A stretch of DNA of 64,000 nucleotides. Origin: Rhyacophila brunnea (Eukaryota; Arthropoda; Insecta; Trichoptera; Rhyacophilidae). A program made the translations under genes and the position numbers. The notes under the pieces are model-generated. The model was not told the DNA's origin. It saw only the letters and a program-made list of their open reading frames with translations, and did no database searches. The stretch's first letter is position 1; every line of letters begins with the position of its first letter. Location: NCBI GenBank assembly GCA_022495005.1, contig JAGYXB010000272.1, positions 310,001 to 374,000 of the forward strand. Direction: 5' to 3'. Shown in pieces: positions 10,246 through 21,928 of this stretch.

Positions 10246-10850
10246 CTTTTAAATCTGTGGATCATGAGTTTACAATTTTTATTCGCATATTATTTATTTA
10301 TTAATTATTTTGATACCGATTGAGGGCATAAGGGCTTCGGCTTAGGTACCTCGTAAATGAAAGCTATTTTAATTAAAGTCAACCCATTTTCTTAATGTCG
10401 GAATCTATACCCTGTACACAAAGGGTATAGCTATAGACTAAAACAAGTTATTGCTCACCTTATTTACTTCGATCTCTCGTAGGGGTATTGATAGAAATGT
10501 GGCGTAATTAGAACTCCATTATATTGCTGAGATAATAGGATTAGCTATCATTATATGTGCTGGTTATAGAGATAGATTGAAAGCCGTTTCAGATTAGGAA
10601 GCTTTACTTAGAACATTTAGTCCCAGAAGAGGATTGAAATTAATGTCTTGTTCTCTCTAATGAAGATATTAGTTGCAACTGACTCAGAAACTATTACCTT
10701 AGATATTTTAATGATAATAATGTTGTATTTTTATCTGATTTCGAGTTTTTATCTACCTCTCGATGAAAGTGCATTCCGAACGAAAACATCCGAAAGCACC
10801 TCGTAAGAATAAAAATACACCTAAATAAATAGCTCCCCTTGCTGCTGTCT
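10246..10850. other. AT-rich spacer, nothing recognised
   Basis: No gene, inverted repeat or family match noted. Confidence 0.5.
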
Positions 10851-11454
10851 GTATACGTCAGTGGCGAGGGGTGGAGGCAGGCTGTTAAGATTCGACATAA
10901 ATAGTGCATACTAAACTTTGTCAATCGTACTTATCTGTTCATTGAACTAATACTTCAATTTGCAAATGGTGCTGGTTAGTTTTTACAATACAATTAAATC
11001 CTGCCGAAGTCAAACCATAATATTTTATTTATACTATGGGAGATCCGACAAAAATATTGCACACTTTGTCAATCATACTTACATGTATGTCGTTGTTTTA
11101 AGAATACATATTACAGAATATGGTGTAGGTTAGTTTTTTTAAAATTCATTAAGCCCTGCCTAGCCAAACCACACAATTCATAAAAAATATTCTTCTATTT
11201 ATAAAATATCTAAAATTAAGTATGTTTAAATGGTACAATTTTGGATATTTATAGATAAACGAATATTTTTGACTATTATCTACTATGGCTTGGATTATTT
11301 AGGGTTTAATTGAATTTAAAAAACTAACAAACGCTATTTACACATTGTAGTCTTAGTTCCATGAAAAAAAATAAGTTTGACTGCCAAAGTACAGTGAGTA
11401 CTATTTATTTCAGACGTTAACAGCCTACCTCCACCCTTCGCCACTGGTATACGT
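10851..11454. mobile_element. hAT-type element with perfect 8-bp TSD (588 bp)
   Basis: The octamer GTATACGT occurs at 10851-10858 and 11447-11454. The element (10859-11446) starts CAGTGGCGAGGGGTGGAGGC and, in reverse complement, also starts CAGTGGCGAAGGGTGGAGGT, so the terminal repeats match at 18 of 20 positions and continue with AGGCTGTTAA. CAGTGGCG ends with an 8-bp duplication are the classic hAT signature. The interior holds two imperfect direct repeats (about 10912-11030 and 11072-11190; both contain TTTGTCAATC, GGTTAGTTTTT and CCTGCC) and no transposase. Confidence 0.88.
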
Positions 11455-12126
11455 ATATAATACTATATCATTAGCTTACTATGGAAAAATTAAGTTTGTT
11501 CGACGAAATTTAAACAAAAAATATTTTAAATCATATCAAAACCTCGGTTCTATAGACTAGATTAGACTAATATGCTGTCCATCTACCGATAAATTTTAAA
11601 AACTAGTAGGTCTCGTGGTATCAAACATGGAATTAAAATTTCGTATTTCATAACTAGTGTTAGCAGATTCATCGATTAGAGAGGGGTTTAAAATATTGTT
11701 TTTCATTACGTTTTTCTTTCCCTTTAAAATTCTTCTCAAACAGACGAGGTTTTAATGGTAAGGTATATATTTACTTTGGAAGTTTAACTTCCGTCTCGTG
11801 CGGTGGTCACAAAATTACACTCTTTCGAAGAGGGTGAGGGTTCACCGTTACTGGAAAATTATAGCGGTTAATCTGTAAGTATAGAGGCTCGTTTTTTTCA
11901 TTTTAGATTTTTTTATGATTTACTTGCGTTTCCGTAATACCCCATGCAATGCCTACAGAAAACGGCAGGACGGCGTCAATTTTTCGTCAATAATGTAATG
12001 TGACCTATTACTAGGGCACCCACTAACAATGGCAGGGTGGAAGCGGCACGCGAGTCACTCAGTTTACGTCGCTAGAGGCCTGGGTAAGCTACACTTCTTA
12101 TGCCACTCGTCCACCATTTTTGTTAT
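11455..12126. other. Spacer, nothing recognised
   Basis: Includes a short GC-richer patch (12000-12110) with no recognised content. No supported feature. Confidence 0.5.
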
Positions 12127-12464
12127 TGTGGGGCTCTGAGCGGCCCCCGCATGGCGCAACTACCTTATAAATGAGATAAACACAAATTAGCTCTAATAGT
12201 AAAAAAAGTCGCCTGTCGCGGTATTTTACGAATATTAACATTTTAAAATATGTTATTGTCTGATGCAAATTTTGATTATTGTATGTCGATATTCTAAAAC
12301 TTCATAACTGGTGGATTTATTGAAAAATTCAAAAAATCGCTAAAATACACTGAATACCCATAATTGTACCTGGAACACCATTTGGAAAAAGTTTCTGTAG
12401 AGCGTCACACTGCTTTAAACCCTATCGATATGTAGGGGGCCCGCTTCAGAATGTGGGGGTCATG
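12127..12464 (+). mobile_element. Repeat C copy 1 (left end lost)
   Basis: Shares TGAGATAAACACA, AATAGTAAAAAA-GTCGCCTG, AAAATCGCTAAAA, GAGCGTCACACTG and the right terminus TGTGGGGGTCATG with the two complete copies at 31600-32010 and 47988-48401. The left terminal repeat is missing or rearranged, and no target-site duplication is visible. Confidence 0.75.
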
Positions 12465-13389
12465 CTGAGAATTAAAGCATATCCACGAAACCTACTCTCA
12501 AAAAGCGGTGGTTTTATTTATGCGGAGATTTGGAGGCACCCTTTTGGAAAATGTTGTATGTAAAATACAACAGTTATGCTGTCAGGATTTTTATGTTTTG
12601 ATAATTCTTAAACTAAGATGTCTTTACTGTCTAATGAAAAGATCGCATTGTCTGCGTCATTGAAAACCACCACTGTTTTCAAAAGCTGTAATATTTGTAT
12701 TCGTTCCTTCGCCCTTATAATATGCCGCCTAATTGTTAATTATTTAATGTTTAATAATACTTATCGCTTCAGTGAAGGTCCATGACTTTATGAAAATAAA
12801 ATTATGGTTGCACAAAATTTTGTTCAACTCAGATTTTATGTATTGTCATTATAACTTTTGAGTCCTCAGTCGTTGAATATTGGTACGGTTGTTTAGTCAA
12901 ATGACGTAACCTTTAGTTGGTTTTCGTGCAGTTTACTTTATTACGTATTGTGAAACAGCTAACTCAGCAACTAAAACACCAAAAAAAGAAACATTTTTAT
13001 TGTTTCGGTCGCTTTAACCTTCAAGGGTATGGGGGTACGTATATGTTTGCTATTTTGTAGCCAGAAATGTTCAAGTAAAATTTTGATATACATAATTAAA
13101 TGACTTCTTACGTCAACGTGGTGGAAAGAGATTTCATTGATTAAAATTTACAATACATAGATATTCATTCAACGTTATTAATTAATATCGCTCAGAACCG
13201 ATTTGGTTATTTATTTTAATTCATATGGTATTACAAGTTATTTGCTTATTATAAATGATTTAATATATTGTTCTACAGTACACATAATACGACAGATTAT
13301 AAACGTTTATGAAAAATGATTTGAATATATTAAAATATTAGAAGAAGAACAATTTAAATTGAATCAATTTCACTAATCATCTGTATCTA
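12465..13389. other. AT-rich spacer, nothing recognised
   Basis: No repeat-family match, terminal inverted repeat or coding evidence. Confidence 0.5.
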
Positions 13390-14035
13390 TTATACCAATT
13401 ATTCTTTCTTCTTTTCTTTATCTGCCCCTTAGCTGGAGCATATTATTATGGTGCATCCAAGAACCCCTGTCGCTCGCCAGTCGTCTTCCGTTATTACAGA
13501 TTATGCCAATATCCCGTAGCTCTGCCGTATACACTGTAGATAGTACCCATAGAGGTATTAAATAAAAATAGAGGCAAGGAATCGGCTTTCTCATACAAGT
13601 GAATGAAGCAGGCCAACCATAGCCGGCAGCTTACGAGAAATAGCGACGCGATAAAAAAAAATGCAGGGCATCACGGAGGATTTACTTTGGTCATTATAAA
13701 GTTCCTATATAATATAATGTTAACGTAGAAATTTTGTCGCAAATTGATTGCCAGCCGGCCTCACCATATTTACTTGCTTCACCATACTTTTATATAATCT
13801 GCCGCCCCTAGAAAGTACCTATTTAACGGCCTTCCAAGACGCCTTAACCTGGTTGGGTTAAAAAGCTGGTAAGCGAGGTTGAAATTCTCTGACATGGCCG
13901 AGCTAGGTCCATCGTCGCTTCTTCACTTTCAGAATGATGATAGGCTGCTTGACCTTTTCGTTAATCATAACGCCATCGCACTCCCAGTATTCGTTGCAAA
14001 CATATGTTCTCAAAGTTAAGTATACGGCTGGTCTG
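13390..14035 (-). mobile_element. LINE-alpha fragment, reverse, with nested insertion
   Basis: Minus-strand copy of the LINE-alpha 3' end. From 13390 it matches the tail and the TW.EA region of the copy at 59430-59590 (for example AGCTCTGCCGTATACACTGT here). After an interruption it resumes at 13820 with AACGGCCTTCCAAGACGCC and runs through the WLGHVLRM-equivalent and RRILGV-equivalent regions to about 14035. Frames are heavily broken. The insertion at 13548-13813 is described separately. Confidence 0.8.
13548..13813. mobile_element. 266-bp insertion inside LINE-alpha with duplicated flank
   Basis: Comparison with the uninterrupted LINE copy near 59565-59600 shows that 266 bp are foreign. 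AGTACC stands on both sides (13542-13547 and 13814-13819). If one mismatch is allowed the duplication extends to 11 bp (TAGATAGTACC / TAGAAAGTACC), a size more like retrotransposition than a cut-and-paste element. The insert contains AGCCGGCAGC and CCAGCCGGCC words and poly-A near its middle. It is not a family I recognise. Confidence 0.65.
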
Positions 14036-14498
14036 AGTTGCGCATTCTCCAGGTACATGTAATCTCATTGAGCCCTCCACATGCACCCGCGCCGTGACGA
14101 CCGCGATCACTAGGCTTTCGAGATCGCGGTGTTTACAACCATTCCAAAATTAATTACGTCCGCCTGCCGCTCGAACGCGACAATTTTATAGCTACTCCAA
14201 AATATAATAGTTACCCCGAAATACAAACTCTCATAGAAATCGAGTACTGAACTCATTTAGTGCTAACACCGCGACTGGGGCTTTTGGAGCAGTTGGCCAT
14301 TAGATATAATTAACGTGTTATTTAAATGTGGTAATTAAAAGGTCAGCAGTGATACAATTTGAATTATCGGGCTATTTTATTGCACTCGCGTTTGTGGCGA
14401 GATTCCGCATTTACACATAACTGAATTATTGAGATGGATAACATAAAAATAATTATTATCAAAACAAGACATTAAAATGTTTATAGTCAATTATATTT
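14036..14498. other. Spacer with one short hairpin
   Basis: ACCGCGATC (14100-14108) pairs with GATCGCGGT (14122-14130) over a 13-base loop. The remainder has no supported feature. Confidence 0.5.
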
Positions 14499-14997
14499 TA
14501 CTGCGTTTTTATTAGCTCGTATTCTTGTTTGTCCAGTACAAACTTTTTCTTGCTTGTCCAAGATTTGTATTGGTCGATTGAAGATTTTTAACTAACTTCC
14601 CGACTAGCTAGACATTTGAAACTTTTAGAATATATCAGAACACGACGACAATGCATTCTTTTAATACTTTTAGCCATCTTTAAGTAGAATTGAATTTATT
14701 TTCAGTTAATTCTGTTTTGTATGGAAAGTTATTCCGGAAAAAAATCGTAAAAAGTAAAACACTATTATTGGTTGCTAAGGAAGTCCTAGCGACTAAATTA
14801 TTAATATACACGTGCGTTACTATGAAAATTAATATGAAATGTCGAAATGACAGTTGAGTATTCAATATTTATTCAGTATTTCTATCAAGTACAAAAAAAG
14901 TATTTATTAAAACATAAAATTATCAAGTTTATATTATGATTCAACAGAAAATTTTAAAACGTGGTACATAAAAAGTTCTTTTTATCTTATAATTATA
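14499..14997 (-). mobile_element. MITE-A copy 3, reverse
   Basis: Read in reverse complement it starts in the lead-in ATAAGATAAAAAGAAC, then GTACCACGTTTTAAAAT at the core start (14966), and ends at 14499 with AAAAACGCAGTA, a two-base change from the family end. Both internal hairpins and the blocks AGATGGCTAAAAG and CTAGCTAGTCGGGAAG are present. A chance 61-codon frame (14680-14865) arises inside. Confidence 0.85.
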
Positions 14998-17264
14998 ATA
15001 TTTGTCTTGAATGCAACACACATTTCTTGTGTGGCGTATAAAGGTAAGTGTCATAATTACTATGGCGTCACAGCTCTGGCGGCTGTAAAACCAACAAGGC
15101 AATTTCATTTCGAATAGATTACATTTTGTCAAAAACGACTCAGCCTCCCCTTCCAGTATAGGCAATGAGCCTGCTCCTAACCACTGCTTCATTTGATAGT
15201 GATGTCACAACTAAAAAAAGTACCTATAGATACTCCGCTTCGATATTGTATCAAAAATTATTGATAAATGTATACACAAGTATGGTATAGATTGTATAGA
15301 AAGTTAGATATCCCAATGTGTATTACTAGCTTTCCATTAGTGATGGTGACTGAGACGATAATAATTGCATTCAATCAAATCAATTTGAGTATTTATATAT
15401 TCCTCTTGCGTACAGCGGGATGTTTTATACATACATTCTATAGATACGGTGTATTTGCAGCATTCAATGTACATCCTTGTACTCACATGTTATTTTTTTG
15501 CCATGCGGCAAGCCATGTTTCATGGATGAAATACTAATTTTGTTCTAACCTAACCTAACACAACCACCAAAGATTTTTGTCTGTAGTAGACTATAAAAGA
15601 AAGGAGAAGACGGGACACCTACCTGCAACTGTAAAAAAACACAGTATCCTTCAGGTTAAATCAGTGAAGGGAGGTTGTGGCAGACAGAGGGTATTGAAAA
15701 CATTTATTTTTCTGGAGGTGACAAAGACTCACGTCTGGTTGTAGTACCGATGGTGATGATTTAATTACGGTATCGTATCTACTATGAACATTTAAATTTG
15801 CAATTTTTGCTCTAGAAAATAAATAAATTTGAATTTAAAATTTGACACCGATATCGTGCGAGGTAGGCAAGTCAGTATCGATACAATTTTTACATCCTTA
15901 CTTCTGCATAGAGACAGATTCAGCTCGCTGGTGGCGACATCTGTTCGGGTTATTTAAAAATTCGCCTCCACGGTCATTAGGCTAAAAAGGCCCATTCAGC
16001 TAAAAATAGCCTAATAATATATCAGCTTCTTTTGGAGTTTACGACTTTTTATACTTGGCGTCATCGCGTTAACAATACGAGTAGGCCCAATTATATTATA
16101 TTACGGACCTGCTTTAGTCTTAGAGTTCAACGAAAATAGCTCCATCTTAGGCATATTAAGAAAATAGGGCCCATTCAGCAGACCGCATCACATATTATCT
16201 ACATTATTATACAAAGTAGGTAAAAATATTCATTAAATTAATCATTTACAATAAAAACGATTCTGAAAAATATTGTGTCTATTTAAATTTTAAATAAAGC
16301 AGGCCATTTACTACTTTATTAATACAATATACAATAAATAAAATGTATATATAATATTTATAGAGAGTTTTACTTTGACGAGATTACTCGCGGTACCAAA
16401 GTGACAGGACGAGCGAATTCGGGCGCCATAATATTATATACAAACGCGTAAAATGTCCAACCAATGTCATGCTAATGTATGAATATCCAAAATGGACCCT
16501 TAATGTAAGAGAAACTTAATTCAGAAAACAGCACAAAGCTCAAAAGTCGGAGGCTAAATTCTTTGGTATTGGTAATATGCCACTTCTAACAGTTATACAG
16601 GAGTACATATTTTTATATCCATTTTTTATCATATTGTGAACCCGTATAAAAATATTTAGATATTATATACATCTAAAAGTTGGTATATTATAGAGAAATA
16701 TTTAGTTACGATTGACAAATGACAGCAGTAGGTATAATAAATTTAAAAAATATCATTTTAAAATTTATTTCATACAATAATATTACCTAATTGAGTTCAG
16801 TACATAATATAATAGAATATTGTTACAAAAATATTGAAAAATCTGGAATATAATATAAAACAGAGATTAACATGAATATAAAATGCTAATATAATGCTGA
16901 TCCGAAACATGATAAAATAACATATGATATAATAAGATAAAATATGATTTTAATAAAAATCATAAATAGGATTTTTTTACCAAGAGTAATTATATACAAC
17001 CCCTATCCGATATTCTTTTTGTTTCTATATTTTTATAATGTTCGTTATCGAAAATACATCATAATAATATTATGTAACACCTACATTATTCTATAGATAT
17101 TTTTTTATGAAGCGATGGCAGTTATTATAGAGATTTAAAAAAGATATATAAATTTCCAGTGGGTACCTTTATATAGTTATCCTCAATCAAACGTGTTCAC
17201 TGTTAAACCTAGTGAATGGTGTTGGTGACAGTTTGACGGAGTTAATACCATAAATAGCATTTTC
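14998..17264. other. Long AT-rich spacer
   Basis: No gene, RNA or transposon recognised over more than 2 kb. Minor structures: CTAACCTAACCTAAC (about 15546-15560), two to three units of the insect telomere motif; a short hairpin ATTAGGCT...AGCCTAAT near 15980-16015; and the phrase GGCCCATTCAGC, which occurs twice (near 15989 and 16169). Many AATATTATA-type words. Confidence 0.5.
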
Positions 17265-17480
17265 TTCTTTTGATCGTCTACCATTGATCATTTTCCTAAT
17301 AATGAGTTTGTTATCTTATAATGTGTCAAATTTACTTAAGTTTTTTTTTGAAATTTTAATACTACGGAGAACTTTTCGGACCATTTCCATTCGTTCGTTC
17401 AGGATGTCAACATTAGTCACCCTGTCAGTCTAAGGGATTTTAAATATACCCACGTATAATATAGTCACATTTCGAAGGCC
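17265..17480 (-). mobile_element. LINE-beta fragment, reverse
   Basis: The minus-strand translation gives LRLTGTNVDILNERME-like and MVRKVLRSIKI-like words, matching the region IPWTDRVTN.EVL.RM......LRTI seen in LINE reverse-transcriptase C-termini, with TTCTTCTTTT (GAAGAAGAA tail in reverse) at the 3' edge. The same region appears at 23222-23428. Decayed, with frameshifts. Confidence 0.6.
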
Positions 17481-18299
17481 TCAACTCTCCGGAATATTTC
17501 CTGGTTCAGTGTCTAAAGAAATCGATAGTCTTTTTTTTTATTGAAGCCACTGTCGGAAAATAGAAAAGTTCAAGAGAAAAATCGCCGATCGTCAATTTTG
17601 CCTTTGACAGACAGTTAATTTGATTTTTACAACATTAAAAGTTAAAGTGATTAAAACACTCTCTAATAAAATTACGCTTCGTGTACTCAGAAAATAAATG
17701 TATTATGCTAGGTAAAAATATAATACGCACATAAATTAAATAAATTAAAAATCTCCAGTTTTAGAGTATTAAGTTTTTTTTGGGCAAATATACATTAATT
17801 AAAAATACATATAAAAAAATATTAAAGCGTAAATGTTGCAACCAATAAAGTTTCCAAAGTTTAAACGTTATTAAATATTTAGACTAGTTAGTATTATCTT
17901 AGACTGAAACCTGTAACACTATTCATTATTGTGTTAAATGTCAATTCATGAAGGAACTGCATTCTATTATTGATTAATTTGATAAAACGCAATTTTTTTA
18001 GTACTTATTCCATCTTAAATAAATAAATCTGGACCGGTTTCGTCCGCCACAGAGGAACATTTTCAACTGACTATGTAATATTTATAAAACAGATATTAAC
18101 CAAAACAAATTCAAAAGGCGACATAAATAATCTACCGATACATTGCATTATCCGTCCAATAATACTTTGTCAATAACAATTAAATTAAAATTAATGAAAT
18201 TTGATATTAATAATTATTATTCATACTACATCATTAAGAACACTGAAAAAAGTATTCTTAAATAATTAACATAAAACAAAATATGTTATAAATATAAAA
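17481..18299. other. AT-rich spacer, nothing recognised
   Basis: No supported feature. Ends at the lead-in of MITE-A copy 4. Confidence 0.5.
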
Positions 18300-18761
18300 C
18301 AATATAAAAAGAACTTTTTAAATACCACGTTTTTAAATTTTCTATTGAATCATATAAACTTGACAATTCTATGTATTAATAAATACTTTTTTTGTACTTG
18401 ATAGAAATACTGAATAAATATAGAATACTGAAATGTCTTTTTGATATTTCATATTGATTTCCATAGTAATGCACGTATATATTAATAATTTAATTGCTAG
18501 GACCCCCTTAGCAACAAATAATAGTGTTTTACGTTTTACGATTTTTTTCCGAAATAACTTTCCATACAAAACAGAATTAACTGAAAATGAATTCAATTCT
18601 GCTCAAAGATGGCTAAAAGTATTAAAATAATGCACTGTCATCGTGTTACGATATATTCTAAAAGTTTAAAATGTCTAACTAGTCGGGAAGTTAGTTAAAA
18701 ATCTTCAATCGTCCAATACAAATCTTCGACAAACAAGATTACGAGCTAATAAAAAGTGGTA
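18300..18761 (+). mobile_element. MITE-A copy 4
   Basis: Lead-in AATATAAAAAGAAC, core start TACCACGTTTTTAAA at 18323, right end AAAAAGTGGTA at 18761. The central hairpin and family blocks are intact, but the second GGACAAACAAGAA tract is missing, making this copy about 30 bp shorter (439-bp core). The minus strand carries a 75-codon frame (18369-18596) that also exists, shorter, in copy 7; it follows the repeat and shows no known domain. Confidence 0.87.
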
Positions 18762-19239
18762 ATATTTTTAAGTCAACCATTTTTTTGGACTATATTTTTA
18801 TATTATAATTATATGGAAAGGTATTTGATTTATATGGTATACGTAAACTATAACGTATTTTTAAAAACATAATCGTATTGTGATTCAAATGAGAAAAATC
18901 CTTTCTTGCGTCGGGTTGAATAAAAGAGAAAGGTTCAATTGCGGCTCGTCAAATCGGCGTCTCGAGACACAATCCGGCGTCGGGCTATGTATTATTATTT
19001 ATACATATAAACCACCTTCTTATATTATAATACTATAGGAATAATAGAAAACTATGTAGTCCACGTAGAAATCTTATTGTTGTGATCTTAATAATTTAAA
19101 ACGACCGATTATACTTAATTATAATATACTAGCAGTATCAGCCGGCGCTGCCCGGGAGTGGAATGATTTAATATTTGAAAATAAAAATTCTAAATTTAAT
19201 ACGTAAGAGTGCAAAGGATTGGATTTCAAAAAGTAAAAA
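18762..19239. other. Spacer with a GC-rich retroelement-like motif
   Basis: AT-rich with a GC island at 18910-18990. TACTAGCAGTATCAGCCGGC followed by GCTGCCCGGGAGTGG (from 19127) resembles a motif found near retroelement ends in insect genomes. It stands at the left edge of repeat D copy 1. Confidence 0.4.
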
Positions 19240-19860
19240 AATATAATAATATAATTGCTGGAATGAAATGCCAATAGAAATGGCGTATTTCAAAATAATA
19301 CTACCTTGTTCTTAGGTCAATAATTATTATAAAACAATCATTATTCGTAGGATGTTTTATCACATTTTAATAGTAAAAGACATAGCTTATAATCAGTATT
19401 TTTAGAACTATCTTCAAATCTGTTAATCGTGCCCATTTTTTGAATAATAAAATGCCTAATTTTTTCAAATTTGATTTGGGATCACAAAGATTATAAATAT
19501 ATTTTTTTAACGTAAATATTTCACTATATAATGTTAACAACAATTTTACTAATGGTTTTATAAATGCGTTTAAAAATTAATCAATCTAAAAAACCTTAAC
19601 CCCACTGCACATGGATGTACTGAAATATAACTATATTCTAAAAGTTTTAGAAAACATTAGATCGAGAGGTTTAAAAGAATACTATTTTATCTAATAAAAA
19701 TACTTTATGCAGTCATCAAATGTTTAAAATAAATATAAAGGATAATAAGGCTTCAAAATTATATAAATAGATTATCTACAACGTTTAAGGAATGTCCAGG
19801 GCTATTCTATGAAAATACCATAAAACTACGTGGCGCATATGGACCGTTAAATAATTCGCA
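19240..19860 (+). repeat. Repeat D copy 1 (~600 bp)
   Basis: Shares long collinear similarity with 45050-45640: AAATGCCAATA.AAATGGC, TTCTTAGGTCAATAATTATT, CCCATTTTTTGAATAATAAA, ACTAATGGTTTTATAAATGC, GAGAGGTTTAAAAGAATACT and ATTATCTACAACGTTTAAGG followed by AATGTCCAGG. Non-coding on inspection; no terminal inverted repeats. Possibly the untranslated part of a retroelement. Confidence 0.75.
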
Positions 19861-21443
19861 TTCGCCAAACTGTCTTTACGTCATTTTGATTCAGCATTCT
19901 CGATGTACATTTATAGTCATTCGTAGATACAACCAAGATTATTCACTATTTATCCAAAACTTTCCAAATTATATTATTATCTTAGAATTATCTTAGAAAT
20001 ATATTATCAACTGTTGTTTCTTTGATAATACAAAGAGATAAAACAATCAGAATTAATCGACTGCTAGATAAAGGCTTCTCCAAGCTTATTAAATTCCTCT
20101 CGGTAACGGATATTGCGCTGCTATAGGTATACCAGTGAGAATTTATATTAATAACATAATATGCCCTACACACATCTCTATGGTGGTTATAAAAATAATA
20201 ATTATGATACACTATTATTATATTTAAGTAGATTTTGTTGATAATGAGACTTTTTTATAAACAGAAGGTCATATAATCCAATATTAGGAATAAACTTTTA
20301 ATACGAAACTATTGCTCGATTGAAAACTCATATATGATTGCGGTGATGCAAAAACTGCAAATTTATTATCAGTATCTGTATTTTTTAATTTAATTTAAAG
20401 GTACTGTTTTTGAAACACCCTGCATTGGATTGTGAGTGATCAAAGTCAATACAGGTGAAAAATGCGTGACTTTTGAGAAATTTATGAAGGTTAAGGTAAT
20501 ATATCTCAGACATACGTTTTACCTCCAAATAATACATTTTAAAATAGACAGCGACGTTTCTATACCACAAGGGTGCGAATGAGAAACGTTGCTTTTAAAA
20601 CATTTTTTTTAATAAGGCGTGACTATTGTTCGCCCGTCTTTTTTAAGTGAATTTTTTTATAAGCGATATAGAAAATTTACTGGTTGGTAGAGTGAATTTG
20701 GGTGATGTGTAACTATCACAGTAAGTCCTGGACTACAAACCTTTCCTTTGTCAGCCGATATCACTTGAACCATTCTGGCCGTAGCAAACGTCATTAAAAA
20801 AAACACTTTTTTAATACAGCTAGTTGACAACATGAATCAGTTAAATTTATTTGATTTATTCCATCTTTGTATATTATTGAAGAGGGTCTCTTCAGTGGCT
20901 GGGTACCTTCTTTCCTAAGACATGGTATACTAAACGAAGTCACATAGCTTTCATATATGATACGACATTGGGAATATTGTATAATGAAGTGCATAGATCG
21001 ATTGTAGATATAACTTTCTCTCCAAGTACCATCTTTATCGCATATTCTTATTTATAAAAAAATCTAAATTTCTAAAAATATCTTCCTTTTCAAATATATC
21101 CAGATTGCTATCATAGGTATGTCAATTTGCCCAATAAGGGTGTTGTATAGTTTTATTTTAGTTTCCTGATAAGCGTATTGCCCTGTAAACCATATTTGAA
21201 TTTTTGCCAGAGTTATTCTAATACGTACCTACTACTTGGCTCACGTTTTGAGAGTAATATAATAATATTATGATCATAGATACCGTGTCCGGAAATTTGT
21301 ACGCATGTGGTTCGCCGTATCACACTTCACCGCGAATTGTTGTATCAAAATATTATGGTCAAATATTAAAGACCGTCCAACCTCTTTGGGCCTTATAGTA
21401 TTGAGATAAAATTTATGTTTAAATAAAACACGGTTTTTGTCGG
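19861..21443. other. AT-rich spacer with a decayed LINE tail
   Basis: At 20050-20115 the minus strand resembles the GATGATGATG-family LINE 3' end (GCTAGATAAAGGCTTCTCCA). Otherwise no gene, RNA or transposon recognised. Open frames of 61-74 codons are unremarkable. Confidence 0.45.
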
Positions 21444-21494
21444 TTTACTGAAAATAGCCGATATATTGAATTATTTGTTAGGTTAGGTTATGAT
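21444..21494 (+). mobile_element. Palindromic TTAGG family, half copy
   Basis: Contains TGAAAATAGCCGATATATTG, then AATTATTTG and TTAGGTTAGGTTA, the inner left arm and centre of the palindromic family complete at 36138-36341. The outer arm and the right half are missing. Confidence 0.65.
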
Positions 21495-21928
21495 CTAATA
21501 AAATTGGCAACAACATTATTGTCTGCAATGCTTCACAAACAACGCGTAATTTTTTCTCCTAGGTGCTATAGAGATGACGGTATGTATAGTATACGATCAT
21601 CTCTTTCCGATAAGAAAGTTCACCGTGCAATTTACATGTAACCCATAGATATATTATGAATTCGTCGAATTTCATAAATCCGTAGATATGTGTGGTATAT
21701 ATCATAATATATTAATATGCTAATACAACCTACTGTTGACGTATTAATATTACTTAAGCTAATTGATTTAAATTTATTATTATTGCTTTATTACTTACAA
21801 AGTATATTATAATAGCGATGATAGGTTATTACTGGATAGAATAATACGTTAATCCGGTCTTCGATACAATTATATTTATAGCATCGGATTAGTTAAATTA
21901 GAAGCCCTCTTGTAGAGAAGAGACAATA

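Noticed and set aside
18369..18596. 75-codon frame recurring in MITE-A copies 4 and 7
   Set aside because: Shared only because the repeat is shared. Other copies have stops or frameshifts, and the frame spans the palindromes of the element.
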